Source of the DNA: Selenihalanaerobacter shriftii
GTDB lineage: Bacteria > Bacillota > Halanaerobiia > Halobacteroidales > Acetohalobiaceae
DNA length: 64,000 bases
Assembly: GCF_900167185.1 (NCBI RefSeq)
Contig: NZ_FUWM01000003.1
Span: 1 to 64,000 of the forward strand
Direction of reading: 5' to 3'
Positions 1 through 8,557 of the stretch are shown in pieces. Numbering within the stretch: the stretch's first letter is position 1; each line of letters begins with the position of its first letter. The notes beneath the pieces are model-generated. The model saw nothing but the letters and a program-made list of their open reading frames with translations. It searched no databases and was not told where the DNA came from. The position numbers were made by a program, and so were the translations under genes.

Positions 1-455
1 TGTACACTTCACCTGAATTGTTACCAATTCAAGGCGCAACACTCGATATAGGTGGATGGTTAATCCTTACCTAGCAAAGACTGTTATCAGATATATCAAC
101 TACTTAATATTACTTAAACCATTCAACGATCTTCACTTTACCAATGACAGTGAGGTAGTAAAGATAAACCTTCTGCCGGCGAACTTTTAAGCTCTTACCA
201 TTGAGCTATTTACGTTGGTTTTGTTGTAATTTCTCATAATCGATGTTATCCTAAGTCTACTTTAGTAGACAGCTTCACTTTGCCAGAAATATCAAACTTG
301 CTTGGCGTACTAACGTTCCTTGGATTACCGACGTCCATTAAAGCTCGTCCAATTTACATTTAAGTATTGTAACTTCAATTATATACCCCAAACATCTCAC
401 ATGAGTCATCGCTAAGATTACTATTATGTACCAAACTAGATGTCGGTAAAGCAAT
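1..455. other. ORF-free structured block, candidate ncRNA or recombination site
   Basis: No credible ORF. The block looks visibly richer in G+C than the flanking intergenic DNA and is full of self-complementary segments: hairpins at 12-34 (GTAA tetraloop on the minus strand), 190-207 (AGCTC/GAGCT, resembling a tRNA D-arm), 255-270 (perfect 6-bp stem) and 136-163. A long-range pairing joins 325-335 with 439-449 (10 of 11 plus one wobble), with an outer pair of CTAAC at 310-314 and GTTAG at 456-460. The block begins directly 3' of the ABC-3C ATPase stop codon. It could be a large structured RNA, an attC-like site or the end of a mobile element. I do not recognise a named RNA family; the left edge is cut by the window. 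Confidence 0.4.
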
Positions 456-472
456 GTTAGAAGACATACAAC
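456..472 (+). repeat. Left inverted repeat flanking ABC-3C operon
   Basis: GTTAGAAGACATACAAC at 456-472 is the reverse complement, with one mismatch, of GTTGTATGTCGTCTAAC at 3354-3370. The pair brackets the four ABC-3C genes almost exactly: the ATPase stop codon lies 9 bases inside this copy. The GTTAG end also takes part in the long-range pairing with 310-314. Confidence 0.6.
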
Positions 473-481
473 CCCCTCAAA

Positions 482-2278
482 TTAAAAACTAAATCCAAAT
501 AAACGCCCCTTATCATTTTCTCTATCATCAAGAATAATACAAACCTCATTTTCCTTAATATTATATAATTTCCCATCACTCGTTCTAGGTATATCATCCT
601 CTAAAACAGTTAAAATATATTGTATATTATATTTCTCACATATATTTCTTATAGTATCTAAATATCTAATTTTCTTAGTGTCAGACATTGATTCAAAACT
701 ACCATCATGATAAGCAAATTCAAAAAATCGGTTATCATTATAATTAATCAATATAGCTAAATCAAAACAGACACAAAGCATTTTCTTATATGAATATCCA
801 TCTGCTTTTGAAGTCAACTCATCTTCATCTAAACTAGTTATTTTGGCTTCAAATTCAATATTATCTGAATTGTTTATCTCATAATACAAAATAGCAGTTT
901 CATCTAATATTTTATCTACCAATTCAGTAAACGTATTTTGAATAGATTCGAACAACTCATTGTTTGAATTAAAAACAGATTTTTCTTCAGATATTACACT
1001 ATCTAATTCTCTTTTTAGTTCTTGTTTTTCATCAAAAATATCTTGTAAAGTTTTTAAATTATCCAGTTTATTTGATAATTCACTTATTTCATTTTCAATT
1101 TCAACTAGTTCTAATTGATACTTTTTAAACTTTGCAAATGAATCTTTTTCTTTTAATACAGATAAAATTTCATTCCGCTCATTATTTAGCTGTTCTAGTC
1201 TAGAGAGAACTCCTTCTAATTCTTTGTGTTTTTTTTCTAAATTCTCAATTAAAAAATTACTTCTTTCTTTAGTAATTTTTTTATTAAAATCGACTAATTC
1301 ATCATAACTTTTTTTAAGTTGGTCAGGAAAATGAACATTTACCTCTTCAAATAATTTATTAATTCTATCTATGTTAAACTCTGTCTGCTTATCTATAGAT
1401 TCTCTAATTTGAGAAATATCATATTTCAAATTATATTCTTTGGTATTTAATTCAGATATTTCAGTTTCGATTTCTTCAACTAATTCTTTGTTTAAATCTC
1501 TCTCCTTAAAATAAAAATCAAAGTTATCAATTTTTTCAGCAACTTCATCTCTTTTTTTCTTTTTAGCATTCATTAAAGTTTTTAATCTATTTAAATCACT
1601 CATACTTATTTTTAATTCAGATTCCATTTCTTTAAGCAATTTATCTTTTTCATTTATTTCCTTTTCAATATCATATTTTTTTCTTACTAATTCACCATTA
1701 AATCCTAATAACTTTGCTAAAGCAGGCTTCCAAGATCTATCTTTTCCTCTAAATTTAGAAAGTTTAAAAACTTTATCATAATCATATTGTGTTCTTAAAA
1801 AGTAAGTTATATATTTTCTGTAATTATAAGGTAAAATCTCATTAAATCCAATTAATTCATTTAATATATTCTTAGGGTTTCTTTCAGGCAATTTTGAAGT
1901 CAAAGGCAATTTGCTATAATCCCAATTATCTTCTTCCACATAGTTCTGATTACTATTCTTATGAATTTTTAAATAGATTTTAGTATTGTTAGCTACTCCT
2001 CTTTTTATAGTTACATATTTTGCTTCCTTTATTTTTAATTCCATAAAAAATATATGTTCTTCAAACTTTGAAAAATTATCTTTTAAGAAATGCCCCTTCC
2101 TTAATTCTTTCAAAAACATAAAATCAATTAATTCTATTAAAGTTGATTTTCCTAAATTATGAGAATCAGAATCAAGATTTTCTTTATTTGAAATTTTACC
2201 AAGAACTACATTTAGCCCATCACTAAAAATAACATCTTCAAACTTATCATCATTTGAATAAATCTTAGAAATTTTCAT
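482..2278 (-). CDS. ABC-3C system ATPase (DUF2326 type)
   Basis: 598-aa SMC/RecN-like P-loop ATPase of the DUF2326 type, the ATPase of ABC-three-component conflict systems. The N-terminus has the ABC beta-strand pattern (GLNVVLGKIS) and, after an insert typical of this family, the Walker A-like HNLGKST at about residues 41-47. Residues ~200-440 are a long charged coiled coil. The C-terminal part (~480-598) carries the second half of the ATPase fold, including the segment YHDGSFESM. Its ATG overlaps the stop of the upstream middle component (ATGA), with a GGAG 8 bases before it, so translation is coupled. It is very AT-rich and is the last gene of a four-gene minus-strand operon. The family is inferred to sense a nucleic acid or nucleoprotein and to control an effector; the mechanism here is unknown. 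Confidence 0.8.
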   Translation of the reverse strand: MKISKIYSNDDKFEDVIFSDGLNVVLGKISNKENLDSDSHNLGKSTLIELIDFMFLKELRKGHFLKDNFSKFEEHIFFMELKIKEAKYVTIKRGVANNTKIYLKIHKNSNQNYVEEDNWDYSKLPLTSKLPERNPKNILNELIGFNEILPYNYRKYITYFLRTQYDYDKVFKLSKFRGKDRSWKPALAKLLGFNGELVRKKYDIEKEINEKDKLLKEMESELKISMSDLNRLKTLMNAKKKKRDEVAEKIDNFDFYFKERDLNKELVEEIETEISELNTKEYNLKYDISQIRESIDKQTEFNIDRINKLFEEVNVHFPDQLKKSYDELVDFNKKITKERSNFLIENLEKKHKELEGVLSRLEQLNNERNEILSVLKEKDSFAKFKKYQLELVEIENEISELSNKLDNLKTLQDIFDEKQELKRELDSVISEEKSVFNSNNELFESIQNTFTELVDKILDETAILYYEINNSDNIEFEAKITSLDEDELTSKADGYSYKKMLCVCFDLAILINYNDNRFFEFAYHDGSFESMSDTKKIRYLDTIRNICEKYNIQYILTVLEDDIPRTSDGKLYNIKENEVCIILDDRENDKGRLFGFSF

Positions 2279-2517
2279 CGAATCAACTCCACAAAATCTT
2301 TTTCTTTTTTATATCCTATAACTCCTAAAACAAATAGAAAATTTAAGGAATCCAGAAATAATTCATTTATTTCTTCATTAAATTCATTACATATTTTTTT
2401 ATATAATTCGTGATATTTTAATTTCTCATCTTTTGTTTCCTTTAGTTCTTTAATAATTAAACTACTAACATTTACCACTGAAAATTCTAAATCCATATAT
2501 TTATGTGGTTTTATCAT
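2275..2517 (-). CDS. ABC-3C system middle component
   Basis: A small protein of about 80 aa between the effector and the ATPase, the position and size expected of an ABC-3C 'middle component'. It is largely helical and charged, with a hydrophobic patch NFLFVLGVIGY near the C-terminus consistent with a winged-helix-like fold. The longest frame starts at a GTG at 2526, which lies inside the ribosome-binding site (AGGTGAG), so the ATG at 2517 (MIKPHKY) is preferred. It overlaps the upstream effector gene by 17 bases and the ATPase start by 4 bases. The assignment rests mostly on context; the sequence alone is not diagnostic. Confidence 0.6.
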   Translation of the reverse strand: MIKPHKYMDLEFSVVNVSSLIIKELKETKDEKLKYHELYKKICNEFNEEINELFLDSLNFLFVLGVIGYKKEKDFVELIR

Positions 2518-3052
2518 ATTTCTCACCTATATCACACTTGTAATACATATAATGTAAAAAAATCCATATTAAATCCTTCTCAAATTTTAAATTATGGTCA
2601 TTCTCTTCAACTACATAAGTATAAAGTGCATCAAATATTTGTTCAAAATATTCAAATTCAGTTCTATTACATATTATTTTATTATTTAATTCATTTGCTG
2701 TATTTAAATATTTTCTTAAATATTCTTCGTTTCTTCGATCATATAAAAAATCATCAATTTTGTGGAAATAATTTAAGCTATTCTCTTGAATAAATTTAAA
2801 ACATCTTTTAGAAAGATTATTTATTTCATTCTTTTCTTCTATGTGGGGTCTATAAAAGTCATCTGTTTCTTCAATCACATTACCCAACTCCTCTACTTCT
2901 TCAGAAAAACATAAAATAGTTTCTTTTATATCTTCTTCATAAAAACGTATTGGATGAGGATCAAAATTATACGTCTTTTCTACATCTATAAGGTCTCGAC
3001 CTGCTGATTTATTATTTTTACCGAATATAAACTGCTTAAATTTTTTTATCAT
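2501..3052 (-). CDS. ABC-3C system effector/C-terminal-domain protein
   Basis: 183 aa. A short basic N-terminus (MIKKFKQFIFGKNNK) is followed by a glycine-rich SAGRD segment and an all-helical domain beginning PHPIRFYEEDIKE. This layout fits the small variable partner proteins (CTD components) of ABC-3C systems, whose domain usually carries the effector or sensing function. No nuclease or other catalytic motif is visible. Its ATG overlaps the stop of the upstream membrane protein (ATGA) and its 3' end overlaps the middle-component gene. The GRD motif recurs at the end of the upstream 62-aa protein. The biochemical activity is not predictable from the sequence. Confidence 0.6.
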   Translation of the reverse strand: MIKKFKQFIFGKNNKSAGRDLIDVEKTYNFDPHPIRFYEEDIKETILCFSEEVEELGNVIEETDDFYRPHIEEKNEINNLSKRCFKFIQENSLNYFHKIDDFLYDRRNEEYLRKYLNTANELNNKIICNRTEFEYFEQIFDALYTYVVEENDHNLKFEKDLIWIFLHYMYYKCDIGEKYDKTT

Positions 3053-3237
3053 TTCATATCTCTTCCTACAACCGTATTCTCTTTCCCAACAGTTGTTTGT
3101 TTGCCTACATTTGTTGAACTATCAATCTTAAGTTCTTTACTTATTTTTACCACTTTATTGGCAACAAAACAAGAAATAAATAACGAAATAATAGAACAAA
3201 TTCCCGAAATAATATTTAACCACTTCATAATAGCCAT
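3049..3237 (-). CDS. Small membrane protein, first gene of ABC-3C operon
   Basis: 62 aa. Residues ~6-28 form one hydrophobic membrane segment (IISGICSIISLFISCFVA). A short polar tail follows, with the repeat-like VGKQTTVGKENTVVGRD. The same GRD pattern begins the next protein in the operon. The gene overlaps that gene by 4 bases. The likely ribosome-binding site is the AGGGG just upstream of the ATG. It could be a membrane anchor or membrane-acting effector of the system; that role is inference from position and topology only. No known family recognised. Confidence 0.5.
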   Translation of the reverse strand: MAIMKWLNIISGICSIISLFISCFVANKVVKISKELKIDSSTNVGKQTTVGKENTVVGRDMK

Positions 3238-3353
3238 AAAACACCCCTTTTATTATTTTTTAATGCAGTAAAAATACCGTAGGCAATACATATAATTTAT
3301 AATAAAAAAATTAAATTTCCATCAACAATATATAAATAACTATAAAAAACCAA

Positions 3354-3370
3354 GTTGTATGTCGTCTAAC
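3354..3370 (+). repeat. Right inverted repeat flanking ABC-3C operon
   Basis: GTTGTATGTCGTCTAAC, the inverted partner of 456-472 (16 of 17 bases). It lies about 115 bases upstream of the first ABC-3C gene. Weaker similarity continues outward past CTAAC (T-rich, then a CGA). Confidence 0.6.
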
Positions 3371-3574
3371 TTATTTTTTACGAACTACAAACTTCGCAAA
3401 TACCCAAAATAACATCAACTTATTGAAGTTACTTCGCAAACACTACTGTATATTCATTCCAGTCTAACAAATAACTTTATAAAACTCTCTTCATTATAAT
3501 ATTACCACAAAAGATATTATTTTCCTCCATAAATGTATAAGTATGAAACTTATGATAAACATCTTAAACATAAA

Positions 3575-3617
3575 AATATCCTGTGCCCTCAATTTATCTA
3601 AAGACACAGGATATTTT
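3575..3617 (-). terminator. Terminator of the gyrB-type gene
   Basis: The inverted repeat ATATCCTGTG/CACAGGATAT, with a ~19-base loop, is followed on the minus strand by a T-rich run (TTTTTAT). It lies about 140 bases beyond the gyrB stop and can work in both directions. Confidence 0.7.
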
Positions 3618-3754
3618 ATCCAATCATTTTATTATTTTTAGTCTATTTATAATTATACTTAATATTGCATATTTATACAAATTGCAATCTTTCTGCAATT
3701 TAGTTGCAAACTTTATACTCATAGTTGCAGACTTTATGAGTCCCTACAACTACA

Positions 3755-5662
3755 CTATATATCCAAGTTATTAGCCAAATCAGCATTACCCATAATAAAT
3801 TCACGTCTTAACCTTGCTTTAGAACCCATTAATCGTGTAAATATATCATCAGCTTCTCGTTCATCATCAACCTCAACCTGTTGTAACTTTCTATTTTCTG
3901 GATCCATTGTTGTCTTCCATAACTGCCGTGGATTCATTTCACCTAATCCCTTATAACGCTGAATACTAACTTTACTACGATCTAAATCAGCTAAATATTC
4001 TTGTAACTGCTTGTCCGAATATAGATACTTCTCATCTTTTTTATAGGTCACTTTATATAAAGGAGGTTGAGCAATATATACATGACCTTCTGAGATTAAC
4101 TCCGGCATATAACGATAGAATAATGTTAAAATTAATGTACATATATGAGCACCATCCACATCAGCATCAGTCATGATAATAACTTTATCATATCTTAATT
4201 TATCAAGATTAAATTCTTCGCCAATTCCAGTCCCTAAAGCAGTAATAATTGAAGCAATCTCTGTATTACTGATAATTTTATTTAATCTAGCTCGTTCTAC
4301 ATTCATAATTTTCCCTTTTAGAGGTAGAATCGCTTGAAACTTTCGATTTCTTCCTTGTTTAGCCGAACCACCTGCTGAATCTCCCTCTACTAAATATACC
4401 TCTGTCTTATCTGACTTACGACTACTACAATCAGATAATTTCCCAGGCAAAGAATTACTACTTAAAACGCCTTTCCGTCTAGTTAATTCCTTAGCCTTTT
4501 TAGCAGCATTTCTAGCTCTTACTGCTTCTAAAGCTTTATTAATTACCTTCTTAGCAAAATCGGTATTCCGATCCAAATAATAACTTAAATACTCATAAAC
4601 CGTACTTTCTACCTTGCTTCTAATCTCACTATTCCCTAGCTTAGTCTTAGTCTGTCCTTCAAACTGAGGCTCTGTTAACTTAACATTAACTACTGCTGTT
4701 AAGCCCTCACGAATATCTCGACCGCTTAATTTAGGATCTTTCTTCTTTAAAAGGTTATTCTCCTTAGCATAATTATTAAATGACTTAGTTAAAGCCGCTT
4801 TAAAGCCAGTTAAATGATAGCCACCATCATGTGTGTTAATATTATTAGCAAAAGTATAAATCCGGTCGTTATAACTCTTATTATACTGTATAGCCACTTC
4901 AATATAAGTATCATCTACTTCTTCTTCTAAATAAACAATATTCTTATCAAGTACATCCCGATCACGATTTAAATATTCAATAAAAGCTTCGAGCCCGCCA
5001 TCATACTGATAAGTAACCTCATTCTCTAAATCAGGCCGCTCATCTATAAGAATAATCTTTAAACCTTTATTTAAAAAAGCTGATTCCTGTAATCTATTAG
5101 CCAATGTTTCAAATTTAAAGACCAAAGTATCAAAAATTTCAGGATCTGGTTTGAATTCAATCTTAGTCCCAGTCTTAGTAGTTCTCTTTCCTTTCTCAAA
5201 CTCTGTTACTGGTACTCCTCTTTCATACTTTTGAGTATAAGTATACTTATCTCGCTTAATCTCTAACTTTACCCACTCAGATAAGGCATTCACTACCGAA
5301 ATACCAACTCCATGTAATCCACCAGAAACTTGATATCCACCGTCACCAAATTTTCCACCAGCATGCAAAGTAGTCAATACTAACTGAGCAGCCGGCAAAT
5401 CCTTCTTAGGATGAATATCAACAGGTATTCCACGACCTTCGTCTTTAACTGAAATTATATTATCTTCTTTAATCTTAATCTCTATTTCTTCTCCATAACC
5501 TGCCAAAAATTCATCAATACTATTATCAACTGCTTCCCATACTAAATGATGTAATCCTTTAGTACCAGTACTACCAATATACATTCCGGGTCTTTTACGT
5601 ACTGCTTCTAAGCCTTCTAATACTTGAATCTGTTCTGCATTATATTTTTTCTTTAAAGTCAT
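3755..5662 (-). CDS. gyrB: DNA gyrase subunit B-type protein (type IIA topoisomerase ATPase subunit)
   Basis: 635 aa from the ATG at 5662, which follows GGAAGGTGAT; an in-frame upstream ATG at 5707 lacks a ribosome-binding site. GHKL ATPase domain: EAVDNSIDE (N box), DEGRGIPV and GGLHGVG. Transducer domain ~220-390. TOPRIM domain: EGDSAGGSAKQGR, with the acidic DADVDG metal site. C-terminus: QRYKGLGEMNP. The TOPRIM stretch PLKGKIMNVERAR and the GEMNP ending resemble GyrB more than ParE. It pairs with the divergent GyrA-type gene. The gene order differs from the usual recF-gyrB-gyrA locus, so it may be a second type IIA enzyme acting as topoisomerase IV. Confidence 0.85.
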   Translation of the reverse strand: MTLKKKYNAEQIQVLEGLEAVRKRPGMYIGSTGTKGLHHLVWEAVDNSIDEFLAGYGEEIEIKIKEDNIISVKDEGRGIPVDIHPKKDLPAAQLVLTTLHAGGKFGDGGYQVSGGLHGVGISVVNALSEWVKLEIKRDKYTYTQKYERGVPVTEFEKGKRTTKTGTKIEFKPDPEIFDTLVFKFETLANRLQESAFLNKGLKIILIDERPDLENEVTYQYDGGLEAFIEYLNRDRDVLDKNIVYLEEEVDDTYIEVAIQYNKSYNDRIYTFANNINTHDGGYHLTGFKAALTKSFNNYAKENNLLKKKDPKLSGRDIREGLTAVVNVKLTEPQFEGQTKTKLGNSEIRSKVESTVYEYLSYYLDRNTDFAKKVINKALEAVRARNAAKKAKELTRRKGVLSSNSLPGKLSDCSSRKSDKTEVYLVEGDSAGGSAKQGRNRKFQAILPLKGKIMNVERARLNKIISNTEIASIITALGTGIGEEFNLDKLRYDKVIIMTDADVDGAHICTLILTLFYRYMPELISEGHVYIAQPPLYKVTYKKDEKYLYSDKQLQEYLADLDRSKVSIQRYKGLGEMNPRQLWKTTMDPENRKLQQVEVDDEREADDIFTRLMGSKARLRREFIMGNADLANNLDI

Positions 5663-6118
5663 CCCATCACCTTCCCAATCTTCATTTAAAACTTCTATAA
5701 TTATCAATTAGTTTAATACATAATTAACCGCTTATTATTATAACAAAGATTAGTCACAAATACCAGTATTTCAAATAATGCATATAAGAGACTTAATTCA
5801 TTGACTAACTTATCCACATTTTTTGTAAAGTATACAAGTATAATATCAACAAAAATTAACTACCCTTCCTTTATATTATTACAACATAAAGTTAATAATT
5901 TCCTTTATAAGTTAAGGAAGTTGCGTAAATTTCTTGAAGAATATAATAGTTTCATGTATCATTATTTTATATATAACAATCTTTTTGAGAACTAAATTAT
6001 ACTAATAAGTAAATATAAAGTTAAACTTATATTTGAAGTATAATTCATTAATGATATAATAGATATTGTTATTAATAATACTTAAAATTGCTAATTTATT
6101 GAAAGGAGATTGATAGAT
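5663..6118. other. Divergent gyrB/gyrA intergenic region
   Basis: 456 bases, AT-rich, between divergently transcribed topoisomerase genes. It contains the likely gyrA promoter (6033-6060), the gyrB ribosome-binding site next to 5662 and one perfect DnaA 9-mer (TTATCCACA, about 5811). No cluster of DnaA boxes is present and no ORF here is convincing. Confidence 0.5.
6033..6060 (+). promoter_or_regulatory. Sigma-A-type promoter of gyrA-type gene
   Basis: TTGAAG, a 16-base spacer and a consensus TATAAT, about 60 bases before the ATG at 6119. Confidence 0.6.
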
Positions 6119-8509
6119 ATGACTCAACAACAAGAAATTATGCCTGTTGCAATTGAAGATAAAATGAAAGAATCTTATTTAAATTATTCATTAAGCGTTA
6201 TCATTAGTCGGGCTTTACCAGATGTGCGTGACGGATTAAAACCTGTACATAGAAGAATTCTTTATGCTACAAAAGATTTAGGATTATCCCCTGATAAACC
6301 TCATAAGAAATCAGCTAGAATCGTCGGTGAGGTTTTAGGTAAGTATCACCCACACGGTGACGCGGCAGTCTATAATGCAATGGTCCGTATGGCCCAAAAC
6401 TTTAGCCAACGATACAAGTTAATAGATGGTCATGGAAACTTTGGTTCAATTGATGGAGATAGTGCAGCAGCTATGAGATATACTGAGGCTAGATTAGCAC
6501 CTCTGTCTGAAGATATTCTATCTGATATTAAAAAAAATACAGTTGAATTTATCGATAACTTTGATGGCTCTTTACAGGAACCAACAGTACTACCTTCACG
6601 ATTACCTAATCTATTAATTAATGGTTCAAATGGAATTGCTGTAGGAATGAGTACTGATATCCCACCTCATAACCTTACTGAAGTAATTTCTGGTTTGAAT
6701 TACTTATTAGAAAATGAAGACTGTAACTTAGAAGAATTGATGAAACTCATTTCTGGACCGGACTTTCCTACTGGAGGTAAAATCATTGGCGATGATGAAA
6801 TTAAAAAAGCCTATCGAACCGGTAAAGGTAGAATTATTTTAAGAGCTAAAACTAAGATTGAAAAAAAAGGACGTAATACACAACGAATTGTAGTTACTGA
6901 AATACCTTATCAGCTGCGAAAAGCTAAGTTAATCGAAGAAATGGCTGACAATGTGAAGAAAGGTAAAGTAGATAATGTATCAGATATTCGTGATGAATCC
7001 GACCGAGATGGATTAAGAATTGTAATTGACTTAAAAAGTAAAGCAAATTCTAATATCATTCTTAATCGACTTTATAAATATACTTCACTACAGACAAGCT
7101 ATCGTATTAACATGTTAGCTTTAGTAAACCAACGACCAGAAGTAATGAACCTTAAAACTATTCTCCAACATTTCTTAAACTTTAGAAGAGAAGTTATCAC
7201 TAAACGAACAGAATTTGAACTTAATAAAGCCCAAGAACGCAAACATATCTTAATAGGATTAAAGAAAGCAATTGATAATTTAGACCAAGTAATTGCAATA
7301 ATTAGAAAATCTCGTTATCCACGAACTGCTAAAACAAACTTACAAAAAGAATTAAAAGTTACTGAAAGACAAGCAGAGGCTATTTTAAATATGAAATTAC
7401 AACGACTAGTAAGCTTAGAAATCAAAAAGATTACTGATGAAGTTGCTGAATTAAAAGAAAAAATTGATTACTTAAACTCTATTTTAAATAAAAAAGATGT
7501 AATGAATAGCTTAATTAAAGAAGAATTAAATGAAGTCCAAGAAGAATATGGAGACAACAGAAAGACAGAGATAATTGCCGATGAATCCAAAGCAGAATTA
7601 GATGAAAGTGACTTAATTAAAGATGAAGATATTGTAATCTCTTTCTCACATCGCAAATACCTCAAACGAACCAATGACTTAAGTAATGTGCGGTCTGGAA
7701 AAAGAGATTATGTCACTCACGTCTTTACCGGTACCACCCGGGATGACCTATTATTCTTTACTAATACTGGACAGGTCCATATTCTAAAGACACATCAAAT
7801 CCCAGAACATCACGGTCTTTCTACAGGAGATCCTTTAAATAATTATTTAAAATTACCGATAGATGAAGAAATTGTTGATATTATCTTACTAAACAATGAA
7901 GTTAAAGAAAGATATATTACTATTACTACTGAACAAGGTCTAGTTAAGAAAACAGTTGGTAAAGAATATGAAACTACCGTCTCTTCTATTAAAGCCATTA
8001 ACCTTAATGAAGACGATCAAGTAATTGGAATTGAAGTAACAGATGGAGAACAAAATTTATTGTTAGGAACTAAACAAGGACAGACAATCCACTTTAATGA
8101 ATCAAGTGTTTCTGATACTGGTAGAAATACTAAAGGAAGTAAAGGAATATCCTTAAGTGAAGGTGATAAAGTAATTAGCTTTGACGCAACCAAGGAAGAT
8201 GATTATGTAATAGCTCTCGATCCACAAGGCAAAGGGAAACGTACCAAAATTTCCGAATATAAATTACAGAATCGTAACGGGAAAGGATTACAGACCTTAT
8301 CTAGCGATGACTATGAATTAACACAAATTATTACTGCTACTAAAGATGAAACTCTTCTATGTATTACAGAAAATGGAGCGTTAAAAGAATTACCAATATC
8401 TAAAATCACCGATACTAAGCGCGTAGGTAGAATGTATTCACAGCTTAAATTAGAAAACGAAAAATTAGAAAAATTAATTAAACTACCTAAATTAGAAAAT
8501 AACGATTAA
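6119..8509 (+). CDS. gyrA: DNA gyrase subunit A-type protein (type IIA topoisomerase)
   Basis: 796 aa from the ATG at 6119, behind GAAAGGAGAT (a TTG at 6110 lies inside that site). The breakage-reunion domain contains the catalytic Tyr in [10 protein letters not shown] (~123), tower and coiled-coil segments (~340-460) and a beta-pinwheel C-terminal domain (~500-780). The canonical GyrA box QRRGGKG is replaced by NVRSGKR at the start of the pinwheel; a partial look-alike (QNRNGKG) occurs near residue 713. At the quinolone-determining positions the sequence is GDAAVYN, i.e. Ala and Asn where E. coli GyrA has Ser83 and Asp87. The enzyme is a clear GyrA/ParC homologue; supercoiling versus decatenation is uncertain. 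Confidence 0.85.
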   Translation: MTQQQEIMPVAIEDKMKESYLNYSLSVIISRALPDVRDGLKPVHRRILYATKDLGLSPDKPHKKSARIVGEVLGKYHPHGDAAVYNAMVRMAQNFSQRYKLIDGHGNFGSIDGDSAAAMRYTEARLAPLSEDILSDIKKNTVEFIDNFDGSLQEPTVLPSRLPNLLINGSNGIAVGMSTDIPPHNLTEVISGLNYLLENEDCNLEELMKLISGPDFPTGGKIIGDDEIKKAYRTGKGRIILRAKTKIEKKGRNTQRIVVTEIPYQLRKAKLIEEMADNVKKGKVDNVSDIRDESDRDGLRIVIDLKSKANSNIILNRLYKYTSLQTSYRINMLALVNQRPEVMNLKTILQHFLNFRREVITKRTEFELNKAQERKHILIGLKKAIDNLDQVIAIIRKSRYPRTAKTNLQKELKVTERQAEAILNMKLQRLVSLEIKKITDEVAELKEKIDYLNSILNKKDVMNSLIKEELNEVQEEYGDNRKTEIIADESKAELDESDLIKDEDIVISFSHRKYLKRTNDLSNVRSGKRDYVTHVFTGTTRDDLLFFTNTGQVHILKTHQIPEHHGLSTGDPLNNYLKLPIDEEIVDIILLNNEVKERYITITTEQGLVKKTVGKEYETTVSSIKAINLNEDDQVIGIEVTDGEQNLLLGTKQGQTIHFNESSVSDTGRNTKGSKGISLSEGDKVISFDATKEDDYVIALDPQGKGKRTKISEYKLQNRNGKGLQTLSSDDYELTQIITATKDETLLCITENGALKELPISKITDTKRVGRMYSQLKLENEKLEKLIKLPKLENND

Positions 8510-8515
8510 ATTTAT

Positions 8516-8552
8516 AAAAGCCTTTAGTCCATTTGGATTAAAGGCTTTTTTC
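8516..8552. terminator. Bidirectional terminator between gyrA and cheB
   Basis: A 15-bp stem with one wobble (AAAAGCCTTTAGTCC on the left arm) and a 4-base loop, followed by T's on the plus strand. It lies between two convergent genes. Confidence 0.8.
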
Positions 8553-8557
8553 ATTAT

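Larger units (their letters stand above)
3238..3754. other. Gene-free interval between ABC-3C operon and gyrB
   Basis: It holds the right inverted repeat (3354-3370), two copies of ACTTCGCAAA about 50 bases apart (around 3400 and 3450), a second GTCTAAC near 3463, the gyrB terminator (3575-3617) and a short 21-base-period repeat of AGTTGCARACTTTAT (3702-3737). No ORF with a plausible start and codon use was found. Confidence 0.5.

Noticed and set aside
180-210. tRNA gene
   Set aside because: Only a D-arm-like hairpin is present; acceptor stem, anticodon arm and T-arm consensus cannot be assembled on either strand.
3583-3774. Plus-strand 63-codon ORF beside gyrB
   Set aside because: It starts inside the gyrB terminator, has no ribosome-binding site and has an unlikely composition.
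5805-5825. Perfect DnaA box TTATCCACA between gyrB and gyrA, as a sign of oriC
   Set aside because: Only one perfect 9-mer is present, with no DnaA-box cluster, no DUE-like array and no dnaA/dnaN nearby.
5801-5995. Plus-strand 64-codon ORF in the gyrB/gyrA interval
   Set aside because: No ribosome-binding site, low-complexity AT-rich translation and an overlap with the promoter region.
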